Positions 11,807 through 24,001 of a stretch of DNA of 64,000 bases are shown here, piece after piece. How positions within the stretch are numbered: position 1 is the stretch's first letter; every line of letters starts with the position of its first letter. The position numbers were made by a program, and so were the translations under genes. This DNA comes from Pilasporangium apinafurcum. Taxonomy: Eukaryota; Oomycota; Peronosporomycetes; Pythiales; Pythiaceae. The notes under the pieces are model-generated. The model worked only from the letters and a program-made list of their open reading frames with translations, searched no databases and was not told the DNA's origin. Location of the stretch: NCBI GenBank assembly GCA_001600495.1, contig BCKE01000032.1, positions 289,904 to 353,903 of the forward strand, written 5' to 3'.

Positions 11807-14800
11807 CTACACTACATCATCGAAATCTTTATCATCCTCTCCGCTCGGATAAATTTTTGATCCAGCAAAATCAAAGAAACGTTCCCATTCTAGGACAGCA
11901 TTTCGGTCTTGCGATAGGCGATCGCGGCCCCGCTGAATCTTCTTTTCCACCTGTGCGTGAAACTTTGTATCCGTCGCCAAGCGTATCGCAAGGTCGACAT
12001 ATTCGTCCATCGACGTTGCTATTAAGTCGCCGATGCCCATTTGCTGATAGAATCCGTAAGTGATGCGAGATGCCCAGAAATAACCAGGCCACGTAACCAC
12101 TGGAACGCCGATAGTAAAGGCCTCCATAGCACTTCTCGCGCGGGTGAGGTGCAGGCTTGACAGTACTGCATCAGCTGCGTGCATGAGCATGGCTTCTTGC
12201 TTATCATCAACGTCATTGAAGAAGAAGACGCGCTTAGCGGTCTTTTCTTCGCCTAATCGAGTTGCTAGCCGCGCGATGAACTTTACTTTCCATTTCTGTC
12301 GATTCGAGACCGACAGGAGAAATATGTGCGCCTTGTCATCCTTCTGTAAAATCCGTGTAATGCTCTCATCAAAGTCTGGATGGATGTGCAGAAGTGACTG
12401 AGTGATAAACAGTACCATCATAAACATCACAGCATTAGGTTTTCTATACAATCATCAACTTCACTAAGTGCTAAATAATGTACCTCAATGCAGAAGTAGA
12501 ATCGGAAGTCTGATGGGATGTTAAATCGCTCTTCCATTGCTCTTCGAATCTGTGCCCGAGTGATGTTCTGCACAGGAAGTTCTGGAAGTTGATGATAAAT
12601 CCCCATGCCCCTACGTCGAAGAAAGCGTTTGTCAATAAGGCTTAGTACGCTCTTATTACCGAGATATATTAGATAGTTGTTCTTACTTGAACTGGTACAC
12701 CTCCTCCGTGTAATGCTCGTTGTAGCTTTCGTGCTCATATTCACTTGCCAGATAATAGTCGATTGTTGGCACTCCAGATGTGTCGGAATTACCCCACCAC
12801 ACTGCCTGAACCGGAGCTAAGCGGGTAAATGACAGCAAGTACGTCGTCTTATCCATCCCAAGCTGCAAAACCAATACATCCCATTTTCATCATACAAGTA
12901 TTAGTAACTGCGCACAAAACGACTTTAGCTTTCCCTATGCAATTAATTGAAATGTAGTACCTCTGGATAGATGAGTAAGTCTAACTTGGCGGCTTTCACT
13001 TCGACTCGGGCAACGCGTAAATCCCGTGGAAGCCCTACAATCTGCTCGCAGAAATGACAGACCCAAATGGATTTGTGAGTGGTGTTTTTACCGCGTTAAT
13101 CCTGTGAATCTCACGTACATGTTCGGCAATTTGTTCGACTCTGTGCACTGTCTTCATGGACTTACTGAGCCCGATACCAAACACAAAGATCTCGTACTTA
13201 GTCCGATCCAATTGGGGAATGAGTTCGGTCATGTAGAACCCCACTGCTGGGTTGAACATGAACCGGGAGAGGAAGCCAACTCGAAGGCGCTGCGGACCAC
13301 TCTATAGCATACATAACAATCTAGAATGATACACTGAAATAAATCCAATACATTCGCAGGTTTATTCGTACCGGTGGATGTTCAACTGGCAAGCCGATTA
13401 TTTGGCGGTACGGCGGCGGGATGATGGCGTAGCTGGCGACGTAGTCTTCCCGTATAATTTGATGTGTATATAGGAGGTTGTTGTACAGATTGGCCACTTT
13501 TGCTTTCAGTACGCGGTTGTTGCGGTTGTGCGTGTTCATGGTGATACATGTGGAGAAACCAATCCGGCTCGGGTCAATTTTGCCCATTTCTAACCGGTCA
13601 ACTGCAAAAATACAGCACTTACTTAGTCAGCACTAAAACAGACAAGAGCAGCACAGTAGCTGAGCAAAACATACTATTGATCTGTAAGGCATCGACTTCG
13701 CGCTCGAATCGGTCGCGAATGGCGTTGATCTCTTCCTGTGTAGCCGGCAAAATGCGAGGTAGCACTGTTGCCTTCATAACCAGCACACGTGTCAAAGAAT
13801 AAGGCTGACTGAGGGCGTCCTCATTCATAATCTGGACAGAATATGCACATCACAAGTAAACAAATTAGAATAGCAAGGAAGTGCCGAGGAATTTGATGCT
13901 ATTGCGTGCATACACACAGCATCGATACCCGATTGTAATACTCGATACTCTCCTCCGTGTCTCCCAAGGTCTCTAGCGTGTCTGCAACACTGATCTGCAG
14001 TAAAAAACAATAGAAATTGTCAGACATTTCATCATTAACGAATGCGACTTGTAATTTTATCAGATGAATATACCGTTGCAGTGAGCGATCCTAGGTTCGA
14101 CGCACGTTCGTATTCGTGCAGTGCTGTTTCAAACTGCCCTGCAAACAATAACAGATTCCCGCGATCGTTGTGAAAGCTGGATCCATGTGGCCACTTCTTG
14201 ATTGCATCCGTCAGACAGCGTTCTGCTTCGTACCACCCATCGGTAAAGCGTACAAGCTCGCACATGCGACCAGTGGCATCTTTCACGAATCGCTCCTGTT
14301 CCTGCGCGCGCGTTGGATCGCTTGGGAGGTCGTTGGCTATCGCTACCACTTTCTTATACTCGTGCATGGCTTCCTGCCACTTTCCTTGCGATTGCAAAGC
14401 ATCACCTAAATTCAGCGCTGCCTGTGTGCAGGACGGTCGCAGTTCGATGGCACGGCGAAAGTGGTTGATAGCTTCATTAGTGCGCCCCATTGCCTTCAAA
14501 CATAGACCCATCGAGTTCTGAAAATTTTCGTCACTGGCATTGCCCTGAGCAGCGCGTTGGATGTAATAATACGCTTCCTGTGGGTCTCCTTCTTGGTAGA
14601 TCACCAGTCCCAGTAAATGCAGTGCCGTCAGGTGATCGGGGAATTGTTCCAGAATGAATCTGTAGATCTGTGCAGCCACGTTGCGGTCGTTTGCGTGGTG
14701 AAATTGTGCACCGGTGTCTAATGCATCAGCTACGCTCATGCGCAATGACCATCCAGGCAGTTGGATCGACGCGACTTTAAACGTGCGCATGGAGATGCCA

Positions 14801-15321
14801 ACGACGTGACCACGATTCACGAGTCCAACGGAGATACTATACGAGAGCCCTGGCACCAAGCCAGAAAGGTAGAACGTTGTGTAGTTAACGTTCTGCTCGA
14901 AGCATACTTCAGGTAATTCGCTTGTGCCCGTCTCGAGCTGCACGTCCGGTGGGATATACGTCGGTTGCATGGCGATACAGACGCGTGGATTCTGGATGCG
15001 AGGTTTCAAGTACCCACCGCGGATGGCGATCTCAATCTGTAAATCCGTGTCTGCGAGCAAGAAACCCATAGGTGGATGGAGAATCTCTAGCACTGGCTCG
15101 GTGTAATACGGTACAGGGTCATTGTATCTCTTCGCATCCACTGGCAATAGCAATGGAGAGACATCAAACCTAAAGTAAATGTTACTGCTGCTGATTATGA
15201 TGCCGATCACGAAAGCTATAGCCAACCATTGGAGCTTAAAACACATTTTCCTGATACATTGTCGCAGCGTGTGTGGTCTTTTCCATCCATCACGTCCTTG
15301 CTGCGCCATCTGCAGGACCAT
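11807..15321 (-). CDS. Membrane-anchored TPR / O-GlcNAc transferase-like (GT41) protein
   Basis: Predicted glycosyltransferase of the OGT/SPINDLY family, which moves GlcNAc or fucose from a nucleotide sugar to Ser/Thr. Nine exons (on -): 15321-14074, 13994-13929, 13831-13675, 13601-13372, 13301-13092, 13044-12961, 12862-12687, 12640-12484, 12397-11807 (~970 aa). Order: basic N-terminus, one hydrophobic segment (~31-50; LAIAFVIGIIISSSN), a ~150-residue beta-rich region resembling a fibronectin III-like fold (LSGLVPGLSYSISVGL), TPR repeats (~205-430), then the GT41 catalytic region (RVGFLSR.MF; APVQAVWWGNSDTSG; FFFNDVDD; HLTRARSAMEAFTIGVPVVT). The signal-anchor is unusual, since OGT is nucleocytoplasmic. 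It would place the catalytic part in the ER/Golgi lumen. Donor sugar and acceptor are unknown. Confidence 0.85.
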
Positions 15322-15566
15322 GCCATTGAAGGAAGATCGTAGGAAAAAAAGGAGATGAATTGATGTGCATAGTTGTGTATACTTTAGTGCTGAGCTCTCC
15401 AGTATCCGGATACTTTGGGTAAAACTGTTTATTTAAATATAAGTATTAAATTGATATTAAAAATATTTTATACTGTATAAATTGATATTACATTTCGTCT
15501 GGAGGTGGAAAAGTCCTCTCCAATTGAAAGTAGGCGGGGAAAGCTGCTGGGAACATCTTGTCATTC
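15322..15566. promoter_or_regulatory. Divergent promoter region, GT41 / SMPD4-like genes
   Basis: 245 bp between two divergent start codons. It contains a strongly AT-rich block at about 15425-15493 made of TATTAAA/TTTAAAT-like words, the only such tract nearby; this may be a shared nucleosome-free promoter core (inference). No specific factor site is recognised. Confidence 0.45.
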
Positions 15567-18254
15567 ATGGCCACATTGCGCTCACGATCTTCACTGAGCC
15601 GCCAGGACAGCAGCAACAGCAGTAGCAATGGGAGCAGTGCACTCCGCCGCCAGCCTTCCACTGATATCAGCAGCAGCGTTAGCTACGAAACTGACGAGGA
15701 ATTTGAGCGCGCACTGAGTTCCTATGACATCCCTGCTGTCTCTGATGCCTTGCGCCGATATCTCGCGTTTGAAGTCCAATCTAGGTATGATGCATAGCTG
15801 CTTCTCCACACAATTTACGAGTAATGTATTCTCACAGCATGCCTTATTCTTTACCATGCTGATGACAGTCTCTCTAGTGCATCAAGCAAACAACAGTCAG
15901 CGCAAGTCAAAGGCAAATTCTATGAACGCTTTAATCAGATCTTAGACCGGATTTTTGGTAATGACGACATCTCCAAGCATAAATACGGTGGCTGGTTGGA
16001 CTATAGTATGGGTGTAGCCATCGCCGGTGCGCCTACTACGCTCAAGAAAAAGAAATCAAATCTGGGATTGATGCGAACGGACATCGACACATATCTCGAA
16101 ACACTTTCCACAAACGGACGAGCCGTGCTAAAGCTATTAGGCAGTGGAAAGGATGATGATGGGTCGATTTTTCAGTTTCTCTTCCGCATGCCACATCCCG
16201 TTGAGTTCAAATTAGATCTGGACATGCTCACTGAACAGTCCAAAATGTCGATTATGAGTCGTTCAGCGTTTACGTCAGTGTTATTTACGCAATTGCTGCA
16301 CAAGCCACTGGCAAAGCAATTTTTGGATCTACGAAACCCAGTGTTGCTCGTCACAATCAAGGAGTTGTATCTGTTTTGCTTTCTACGGCATCCAGCGTCA
16401 GCCACGCATCAGACAACACCAGGAGGCAGTGAGAGCTCAGCGAAAGATGCATTTGCAGCAGCTAAACGACCGTCGTCCTTGATGGGCTCCATCTCTGAAT
16501 CATTTGGGAAGCCTAAGGGGAAAACGGACTATAGTTGGCGCAATTTCTTCAATGATGGGCTCCTGTCGTTGACCAAAGGCAACCCTTATAATGTCTTGCT
16601 ACTTCAATATCTGCGTGCATTTTTCCCCGACACATCCAAGATCGCAGCGGAGAGTCGTTTCCATGCGAAGGTTCTCCATCAATCTAACCTGTTTTTGCAT
16701 ATTCTGATCGAGTTTTGGCTGCGACAAAATCTGATCGTGTTTTCCGAAGAACCTGAGGGCCAAGCTGATACAAATGTCAACAACCTCGCACGAGCGACAC
16801 CCAAGCTGGCCAGTCCCTTTGCGAATGTGCACACCTACACCAGCTACATGGCTCCATCGGACGATTTGCTCTGTTCGTTGCTGCTCACACTCATCCATTT
16901 GCTGTCCGATTCGTTCTTCCCAGCGGCAATTGCGGAACCAGTCGTCCCTTCTCCGGCGAAGAGTGGGTATTACTCATCTCCAGACTTGATGGTCGGAAGT
17001 GGTGGGGTGTATTTGACACCAAGCGTGACTGTCATCCGTCGACCGCTGTACGAGTTCTTCCGGTTGGTGTTTTCGCGAGCACCTATTGGTCTCTCACCAA
17101 CTGCATTCTTAGCGATCACCGATGTATGGTTGGCGTATATCCAACCGTGGAAGTGTAAGGCATGGGGTGAAGCACATGTAAAACGATCGACTTTAGATGG
17201 CAATAATGGCAGTACTGCGGCAGCAGCAAACACGTCGGAGTACACATCAGCCTGGGAGAGTTACGTGCTTGCAAACTATCACTTCTACACGGTGCTGTTG
17301 GGTGTCTTTGTGGAACGAGCCAAGGAATTGGATTTTACGGGCTCCGATGAGCGAAATTTGAGTGTCCTGGATCGTGTGCTGAGTGTTTATAATAGTGATT
17401 TGCTCGTTCTACTACGCAAGGCATCGGAGTATTTGGAGAAAAGTCAACCATTCGCTATGCCATACAATTTGGGGAATGTTCGAACCAAACCCAAAGCAAT
17501 CGATCCACGCGATGGATTAACGCCGATTCAGGGTCAAATCCTAACCTTTTACTGCAAATCTCTTGGAGTCGAATGTACACCGGTTCCTTTGCACGGTAGT
17601 TTTCATCGGGATGCAGAACGGCTCTTTGACAAACTCTGGACAGACGCTGGTATTTCTGGTATGGAAAACAGTAGCCCTGGAAGCAAATCGACGTCTTCGA
17701 CTTCATCACCGCTTAGCGCTGTCTTCCGCTCCGGAGCAGCCGATCCAGCCGAGAAGTACTTGGAGAGAGTACAGCGATTAAGTCGAAATCTCCGACGCGT
17801 GTTTGAAATTTCCGATGCTTATGTCTCATCGACCAATCACTCTAGGTCCTTGGCTGGGTCTTCCAGTGCTGGTGGTCCGGAGTCGTTTGCTCCAAGTCGT
17901 GACTCAAAGCTTCCGCATTTGCTTAGTTCACTAGGAGTATTCCAATTGACGCATGGCCTTCGATTGTGCTCTCCCGACTCGATTTCGTATCTTGGTGATC
18001 CAATGCTTCGCCCCATCTGTTCCTATGAGATCCCCTTCCTCGTCCGGCTATCATATCGCGTATCAACGTGGCTGAATGAGCAATTGGGACTAGAGAATCC
18101 GTACCATGGCCGACACTTTGACGACAACATTGAGGTCGATCCTTCTAGTGCTTATTCGCGCTTCCGATTCAATTTCCGCTGCCTAGCCAGCAAGGTCAAT
18201 CTTGCTTACCTTAGTGGCTTTTTGCTGCTTTTCTATGTATTACACTTGTGGTAA
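15567..18254 (+). CDS. Sphingomyelin phosphodiesterase 4 (nSMase3)-like protein
   Basis: Resembles SMPD4, an ER/nuclear-envelope membrane protein described as a neutral sphingomyelinase. Two exons, 15567-15784 and 15878-18254, encode ~865 aa. The first exon is Ser/Arg-rich and then gives a short helix (DEEFERALSSYDIPAVSDAL). Family-like features include RRPLYEFFRLVF, AYIQPWK, a helix before DPAEKYLERVQRL, the segment SYLGDPMLRPICSYEIPFLV near residue 775, and a C-terminal hydrophobic span (YLSGFLLLFYVLHLW). The order and spacing match SMPD4, while residue identity is modest. Catalysis cannot be judged, because no classic DNase I-type motif is present in this family. It converges with the bromodomain gene (203 bp gap). 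Confidence 0.8.
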
Positions 18255-18457
18255 AAAATATCAACAAGCCGCGAGCTCGTGGAGATGGTTTCTCTTATCG
18301 TACTTGTTTATTGTTGCTGTTTTGTATCCTTCCCTCACTCTCTCCGCTCACTCTGGTGATACAGTAATCTCACGTGGAGCATCACGTCTTCACAATACAG
18401 ATTGTGCTATGGCAAAAGCTAAAACTACGATGGAACTCATAAACGCGTACCATTCAT

Positions 18458-21400
18458 TCACTCACTATCACTTTTCCCATCATTACTTGAATCATCATCG
18501 CTCTCGGCAGAAGACGAGAAATAAGACGAAGACGACGACGACGGGGACAGATACGAATTCAATAATGTTGGAGAATTGACGTACGCACGATTCCCTTCTT
18601 CCTCCACCTTTCGGCCAGAACGCGCATGCGGAGATGCTTTCCTTGAACTACTATTTGCAGCCGATCGTATTTTAGTTTTTGGTGTCACAGCAGCTTTCGA
18701 CGTAGAAGCTGGTAATGGCGGAGGAGGAGGAGGTGGTGATTTTGGTGGTTCGACGGCTTCGAGTATTGCTACACCTACCGGAGCAGAATTGGAATTTGTG
18801 GATTGAGAGTCAGTATTTGACACGTTCCTGGATGGTTCTGGTGGACGAACAGTCTCATTGTCCGAGTCTACATCCTCAGAACTTGCCGAGTCATCCGAGT
18901 CTGATGATGATACTTTATCATCTTCGCTATCATCCGAGCTGGAACTATCGCTTATTCGGAGTCGTGTCGGCCGATTCACTGATCGCGATGTTCGCTGGGA
19001 CACCTGGGGCTCTGTAGGTGACGATGAAGTGTGAAGAGGAGGTGGCGGAGGAGGCTGAGTTGGAAATTGTTTAGTTTGAGAACCGTTGGCAGTAGGCGAT
19101 TCCGTCTTCTGATTCCTTCGAATAGGTCGACGGGAGGCTGGTTTGGTATCTGAACTAGATGAATCACTATTCGCGTCACTCTTCCATGTTGGGGCACGTT
19201 TCTTTGCTGCACGTGGTCGTGTGGTCTCTATTGCTCGATTGGATATAGTGGTCAGTTTTGAGTTTTGATCTCGCGTAGTTGGACGACTCCTCGTTGACCA
19301 CCTCGTTTGTCGTGTCATGTCATTGTCACTCGCATTACTACTGTCGGAAGAATCATTGTCATCATCACTGGATCCGCTAGATGCAGACGAGCTACTGCTT
19401 TCTGTCCAGGCTTTGTTGACACTACTACGTGACTCTGGCCGGCTTTCTTCGCTTGAACTACCATCGCCGCCATTACTGCTTCCCTCGTTATCCGATATCT
19501 TGTCCTTCATTTTCCTCACATTTTTCCTTTCGGCAATTTTGCTCATATATCGAAACATCTCGTCCAAGGAATTAGCGTACTGCACAACCACAGTGTCTGG
19601 ATCATTGAATGTTCGGCAGTTTTCCCACACATGCTCGACATCCATTTTAAATTGTTCCCATGTCTACCATAATAACAACCATGTATGACATGTCATCAGA
19701 ACATTTACTCATCGTATGTAAACTGTTAATTTCATCGTACCTGGTAGAATTTATTCTGCAGGCGACTGCGAATTGTTCCTAAATCGATGGGGTATTTGAT
19801 GACCGAAAAGTAATCGGGACACCCATCCAATTCAGGATCGACAGGCCGTGCAAATAAATCCTATGTTCCCAAATTCATAGTCGCTTATCAGTAAGCACAC
19901 AACACGATTTTCATAAATATACCCCAATCACAGTATGTTCATACCGCTATTTCTTCCTTTAGGAGCCGATCCACTATAGTCAAGCAAAGCGTCGACAGAC
20001 TACGTTTATTGCCCTTCACAGTTCACCACATTAATATACGTGTATTGGTTTCTACAGACTGAAAACAAAGTCCCAAGTAGGATGCTTACCGTCAAAATCG
20101 ACCAATTTATCCAGTCGCCAACCACAGACGCAATTTGGGGATGCTCGTCATCATCGTTACTGCCAGCGTCTTCGTCAGATTCCATTTGACGATGCCGCCT
20201 ACGTGCACGTGAAGCTCTACACTCCACACACCTCAAATCAATAAATGCTTGCTTCTCTAATAGCACAGCATGCTGACTGCAACTCACCTTTCCAAAGCAA
20301 GTTGTTGTTTGCTATCATATCCAACTGTTCCGTTAAGAGATGATGCACGTGATCTAGTTCGCCGTCCTTCATTGTGTTCGTCGTCTGATTCATATTCTTC
20401 CACCTATCCAAAATGCATAGTTCTGTCAGACATTCTTGACACACTGTGCTGACCATAAACAATCCACCACTTACATCAGAATCTTTAGATGTCTGACTCT
20501 TAATCTTGCCTATCGCAATGCGCGATGACTGACGCCGCGGTAACACTTGCCATGCCAATTCTTGCTGTTTCCGTCGGTCCTCCTCTATCCTTTCTTGCGT
20601 TTTCAAAATTGAAATGAGTCTACCTCTTAATCTATCAAAACGGCGACAATAAAGAGCCACAATATTACTTTCCACTCCAGATGTCCTTGCATCGCAGCAA
20701 ACAACAACTAGTTACCTTTCTTGCTCCAGAGACCCCCCCGAAAGCATTTGAGTGAGGTTACGAAGATCGTCTAACGTCGAGCACACTACTCTCCATGAGG
20801 TCGGCCCCTCCAGCATGTCAGAGTGCCAATCTTCACCAGATATTCTCACATTCTCCATTGCAAGACGATCTTTCCGTCTGGCTTGAAATGCACCCAGTAG
20901 CTTCGAAAATTCATGGTGATACCTTCGCCGGTGGTGATGATGACTGCTGTGATGATGGGATGACGACGAGGATTTCTTCTTGTGCTTCTTGGAAGATGAT
21001 TTCTTGGAGCTGCTATGATTATTGGAAGAGCTACTTTTCCTCCGTTTATTGCTGTGACTACCACTTTTTGAAGAGCTAGACTTGCTGTTACTTCCTTTGG
21101 AACTTTTAGATCTCGAAGACGAACTTCTCTTTTTTGACGAGCTTTTCTTTTCTTCGGATTCTTCAGTCTTAGCAGTGGGACTTTTGGAACTTGACTGACG
21201 GCGACGTGGCCACCCTCGTGCATCATTTACCAGACACTCAAAGCATCGCCACTCTCCAGATGGTCGCTCCAGTAACGGTGGGTCTAGATACCTCATGTCA
21301 TAATCTTTCTTGCAACATTCGCATATCACGTCAAAATTTTCGACCACTGGTGATTGCGATCCTTCTTCCTTCTGTATCGTTGATGGTGCAACTAACTCGC

Positions 21401-23699
21401 TAGTTGTTTTCTTTTCGTCTTCTTGCTCGTGATCACCTGCAGTTTTTGATGATTGTGTCTCCTTTGCCTCAACTTCTTTTTCAGTTTTCAACTTCTTCAC
21501 AGCATCTTTCTGAGCTGTTTCAGTATCCATGCTTGCCTTTCGTTTCTTTTTTACTGGTGAAGTGATCAAATCCGATTGTTGCTTGGCTTTTGACTTCTTT
21601 TTTTCACCACCTTCCGAATCACTACTACTATCGGTCGTATCATCATCGATTATAAACTTCTTCTTCGAGCCCAACACTGCCATATGTCGAGCCTGTAGAT
21701 CTTCACTTTCTTTTTCATCTTTGTTAGGCTGCATGCCTCCATTCGTTGTGGTATCGACTTTTGATTCTGGAACGGTGGTCGCGTTGGGATTCTCATCCGC
21801 ATTATCAAGCGGTTCATGCTTCATTAACTTTTCCACGGTAGCTGCAACACTATCGTCAGCAGAATTGTGGACAGCAGATACAACCACCACGCTCTTTCCC
21901 AACAGATTCTCTCGAGACTCAACCTTGATCTTCCCATCATCACTGGAAGGAGATGATGCACAAATCATGCTAATATCCATCACGCTTCTTGCTTTCAACT
22001 CCACAATTTTACTATGCGATACTTTCTCAGCTTCGTCACCAACAGGAGAGATTTTCTTTATCGTCTCACCACTTTCTTCTTTCACCATATCACTGACAGG
22101 TGACTCTTTCTTTGCTACATCACCATTGTCCGCTTCCTTAGACGCTCTACTGACCAGTGACGCGTTATTTGCAGTGTCATCCTCTTCTTCTTTAACTATC
22201 GGGAGGTGTGTGTGATCCGAAGCAGGTCTTTCTGGTTCGATCTGGTCCTCTTTCAATAGGAACTTTACAGCATTTGCCTGATTATCACTTTCGCCATTCG
22301 CAGTAATTCGCTGCTGAATGGTGTTGTCAACGTCAAAGTTGATGGAAAGTTGTATTCGTTTTGCATTGGCAAACTCTACTACATACACAGGCTCTCTGAA
22401 CAGATGTCAATGTAATAAGTCAGCAATTCTGCACACTTGTATCTCGATACAGTAATCAACTTCACGACAGCGATTCATATGTAATCACATCACCTTTTCT
22501 CCACTTGCCATCGCGGTTTGTCTTCTGCATATACCCAGCAGCCATCATCAAAGTACCAATAAGAAACGCCCTGGTCATCGGTACCGATTTCACTTCCTCT
22601 CTGTAGATGCACAACATGCAAAACCACTCAGAAATCGAGTACACTTCCCATCAAACGTAATGCGCATGGATGTACCAGTGCATCGAACGCATTGCTATCG
22701 TTTTCTTTCTGAATATTAGCAATGTGGTTTCGAACTTCCATGGATGACTCCGCTTTCCAATGGCAAAGCGCATTCAAAATGTCAATCTGCGTAACAAACA
22801 AAACACACCATAAGTTTGTTGCGCCAATGCTTCAGCCATTACTGGAGTAATGTCATTCGTACTCGCTGTTCAACAGTCAGGTCTGCATACGATGTCTTCT
22901 CCATGGGATTGGCCGGGAATGCAAGCTGCCAATTTTCGGCGAGTTTCCTTGCAACTGCTCGTTCCCAGTCCTGGAGCCTACACCATTGTTTAGTTCAACG
23001 CGGATCACCATTACCGGTGAGAAACGACGTTTTATAAGCACTATTCCTCAGTAGAAGATGTGGTGGACTTACATTTTGTCCATTTTCACGCCCAGTTGCT
23101 CCCGTGCCAACTTATAATGGAGCTCCGCCAACAGATCCACCTACGCAGCGTAAGAATCAATATCAAGTAGCTCTTAGTTTTATTTCTTGTAATAAAACAA
23201 GATTTTGCAACGTTCTGCAGAACGTACATGTCTCCCGTAACTATTTGGCGCTTCAACAAGCGCATCTTGCAACTCCTGTGCACGTCACGCGCCAACAACA
23301 TCAATGCCACCCAACCCCGCCAAAAAACACACAACATCAGTCAGTAAGTTATTCACATATAAGCGCCATCAATCAAGCGCTTTCTCCACGTTCCCCCGCA
23401 TCAAGAGACCATATGAGTTGATTCTGAAGATGTATCCACCTCATTTCGGTCGTGTGGTTGCCTTTTTGAAAAGGGGAAACACTCAAACGAACGAGGGGAA
23501 CAAGAAAGAGAAAGCACTCAAGGGATCCACGCCAGAAAGCGATTACCGTTCGTGTAAACGCAGACAGCTTGAGCGGCACGCGGAATGTGGTGCAGAAGTG
23601 GCAGATCTGCGCCAGTGCCACGTTACCGTGCAGACTCGAGTGCTGCGCCGCCACAGGGGCGTCGTCGTCGCGCTCCGAGTGGCCACTGGAGCTGCTCAT
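18458..23699 (-). CDS. CECR2-like chromatin protein: DDT/WHIM, PHD finger, bromodomain
   Basis: Likely subunit of an ISWI-type nucleosome remodelling complex; this is inference from domain order. About a dozen exons. The N-terminus from 23699 (ALAQICHFCTTFRVPLKLSAF) and the following WHIM-like part (GTDDQGVSYWYFDDGCWVYA, exon near 22490-22600) resemble CECR2. A large exon (~22395-20717) carries acidic and Lys/Ser-rich linkers around a PHD-like finger (ICECCKKDYDMRYLDPPL...WRCFECL). Its tail is a long Ser/Lys/His low-complexity tract. Downstream exons give a helical region and EEYESDDEH near 20300-20400. A bromodomain follows (PDYFSVIKYPIDLGTIRSRL; VWENCRTFNDPD), then a Ser/Asp-rich disordered tail that ends at 18458. 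The PHD has Cys pairs but imperfect spacing. Exact intron positions in 22400-23500 are approximate, and one gene versus two was judged from continuity. Confidence 0.75.
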
Positions 23700-24001
23700 A
23701 TTTTGGTAATTTTGACCCGCCCGCCCTCAAACGACAACAGTGAGTTTGTTCTGATGGGCGAAAACAGGTTCCATAACAGATAAAAGAATGTGGGAAGATG
23801 GTAAACAATTCAGATATAACAGATAAAGTGTAATATGGTTTTAAAACCGAACGTTCACCTTTTATCTCATCAATCACATTTGGTGCTGATAATGGTGGCA
23901 ACGATGCTATTACTGTGGATGTAATGGATAATGGATGGATGTACAAAAGGATGCATGAATCCAAGCCTTTTTTCCTATTTCTCGATTGCTGTTTGCTTTC
24001 A
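23700..24001. other. Intergenic, promoter of CECR2-like gene and 3' end of ADSL
   Basis: About 300 bp with no coding signal. It contains the upstream region of the CECR2-like gene, which starts at 23699 and reads leftwards, and the 3' flank of adenylosuccinate lyase. No repeat or conserved element was seen. Confidence 0.4.

Noticed and set aside
18202-18579. Hydrophobic plus-strand frame after the SMPD4-like stop
   Set aside because: It overlaps the SMPD4-like C-terminus in another frame; joining it would need an intron of ~20 nt, too short to be credible.
21529-22215. 228-codon Ser/Phe-rich plus-strand frame
   Set aside because: It is the mirror of the Lys/Glu/Ser-rich coding sequence of the CECR2-like gene and shows no domain.
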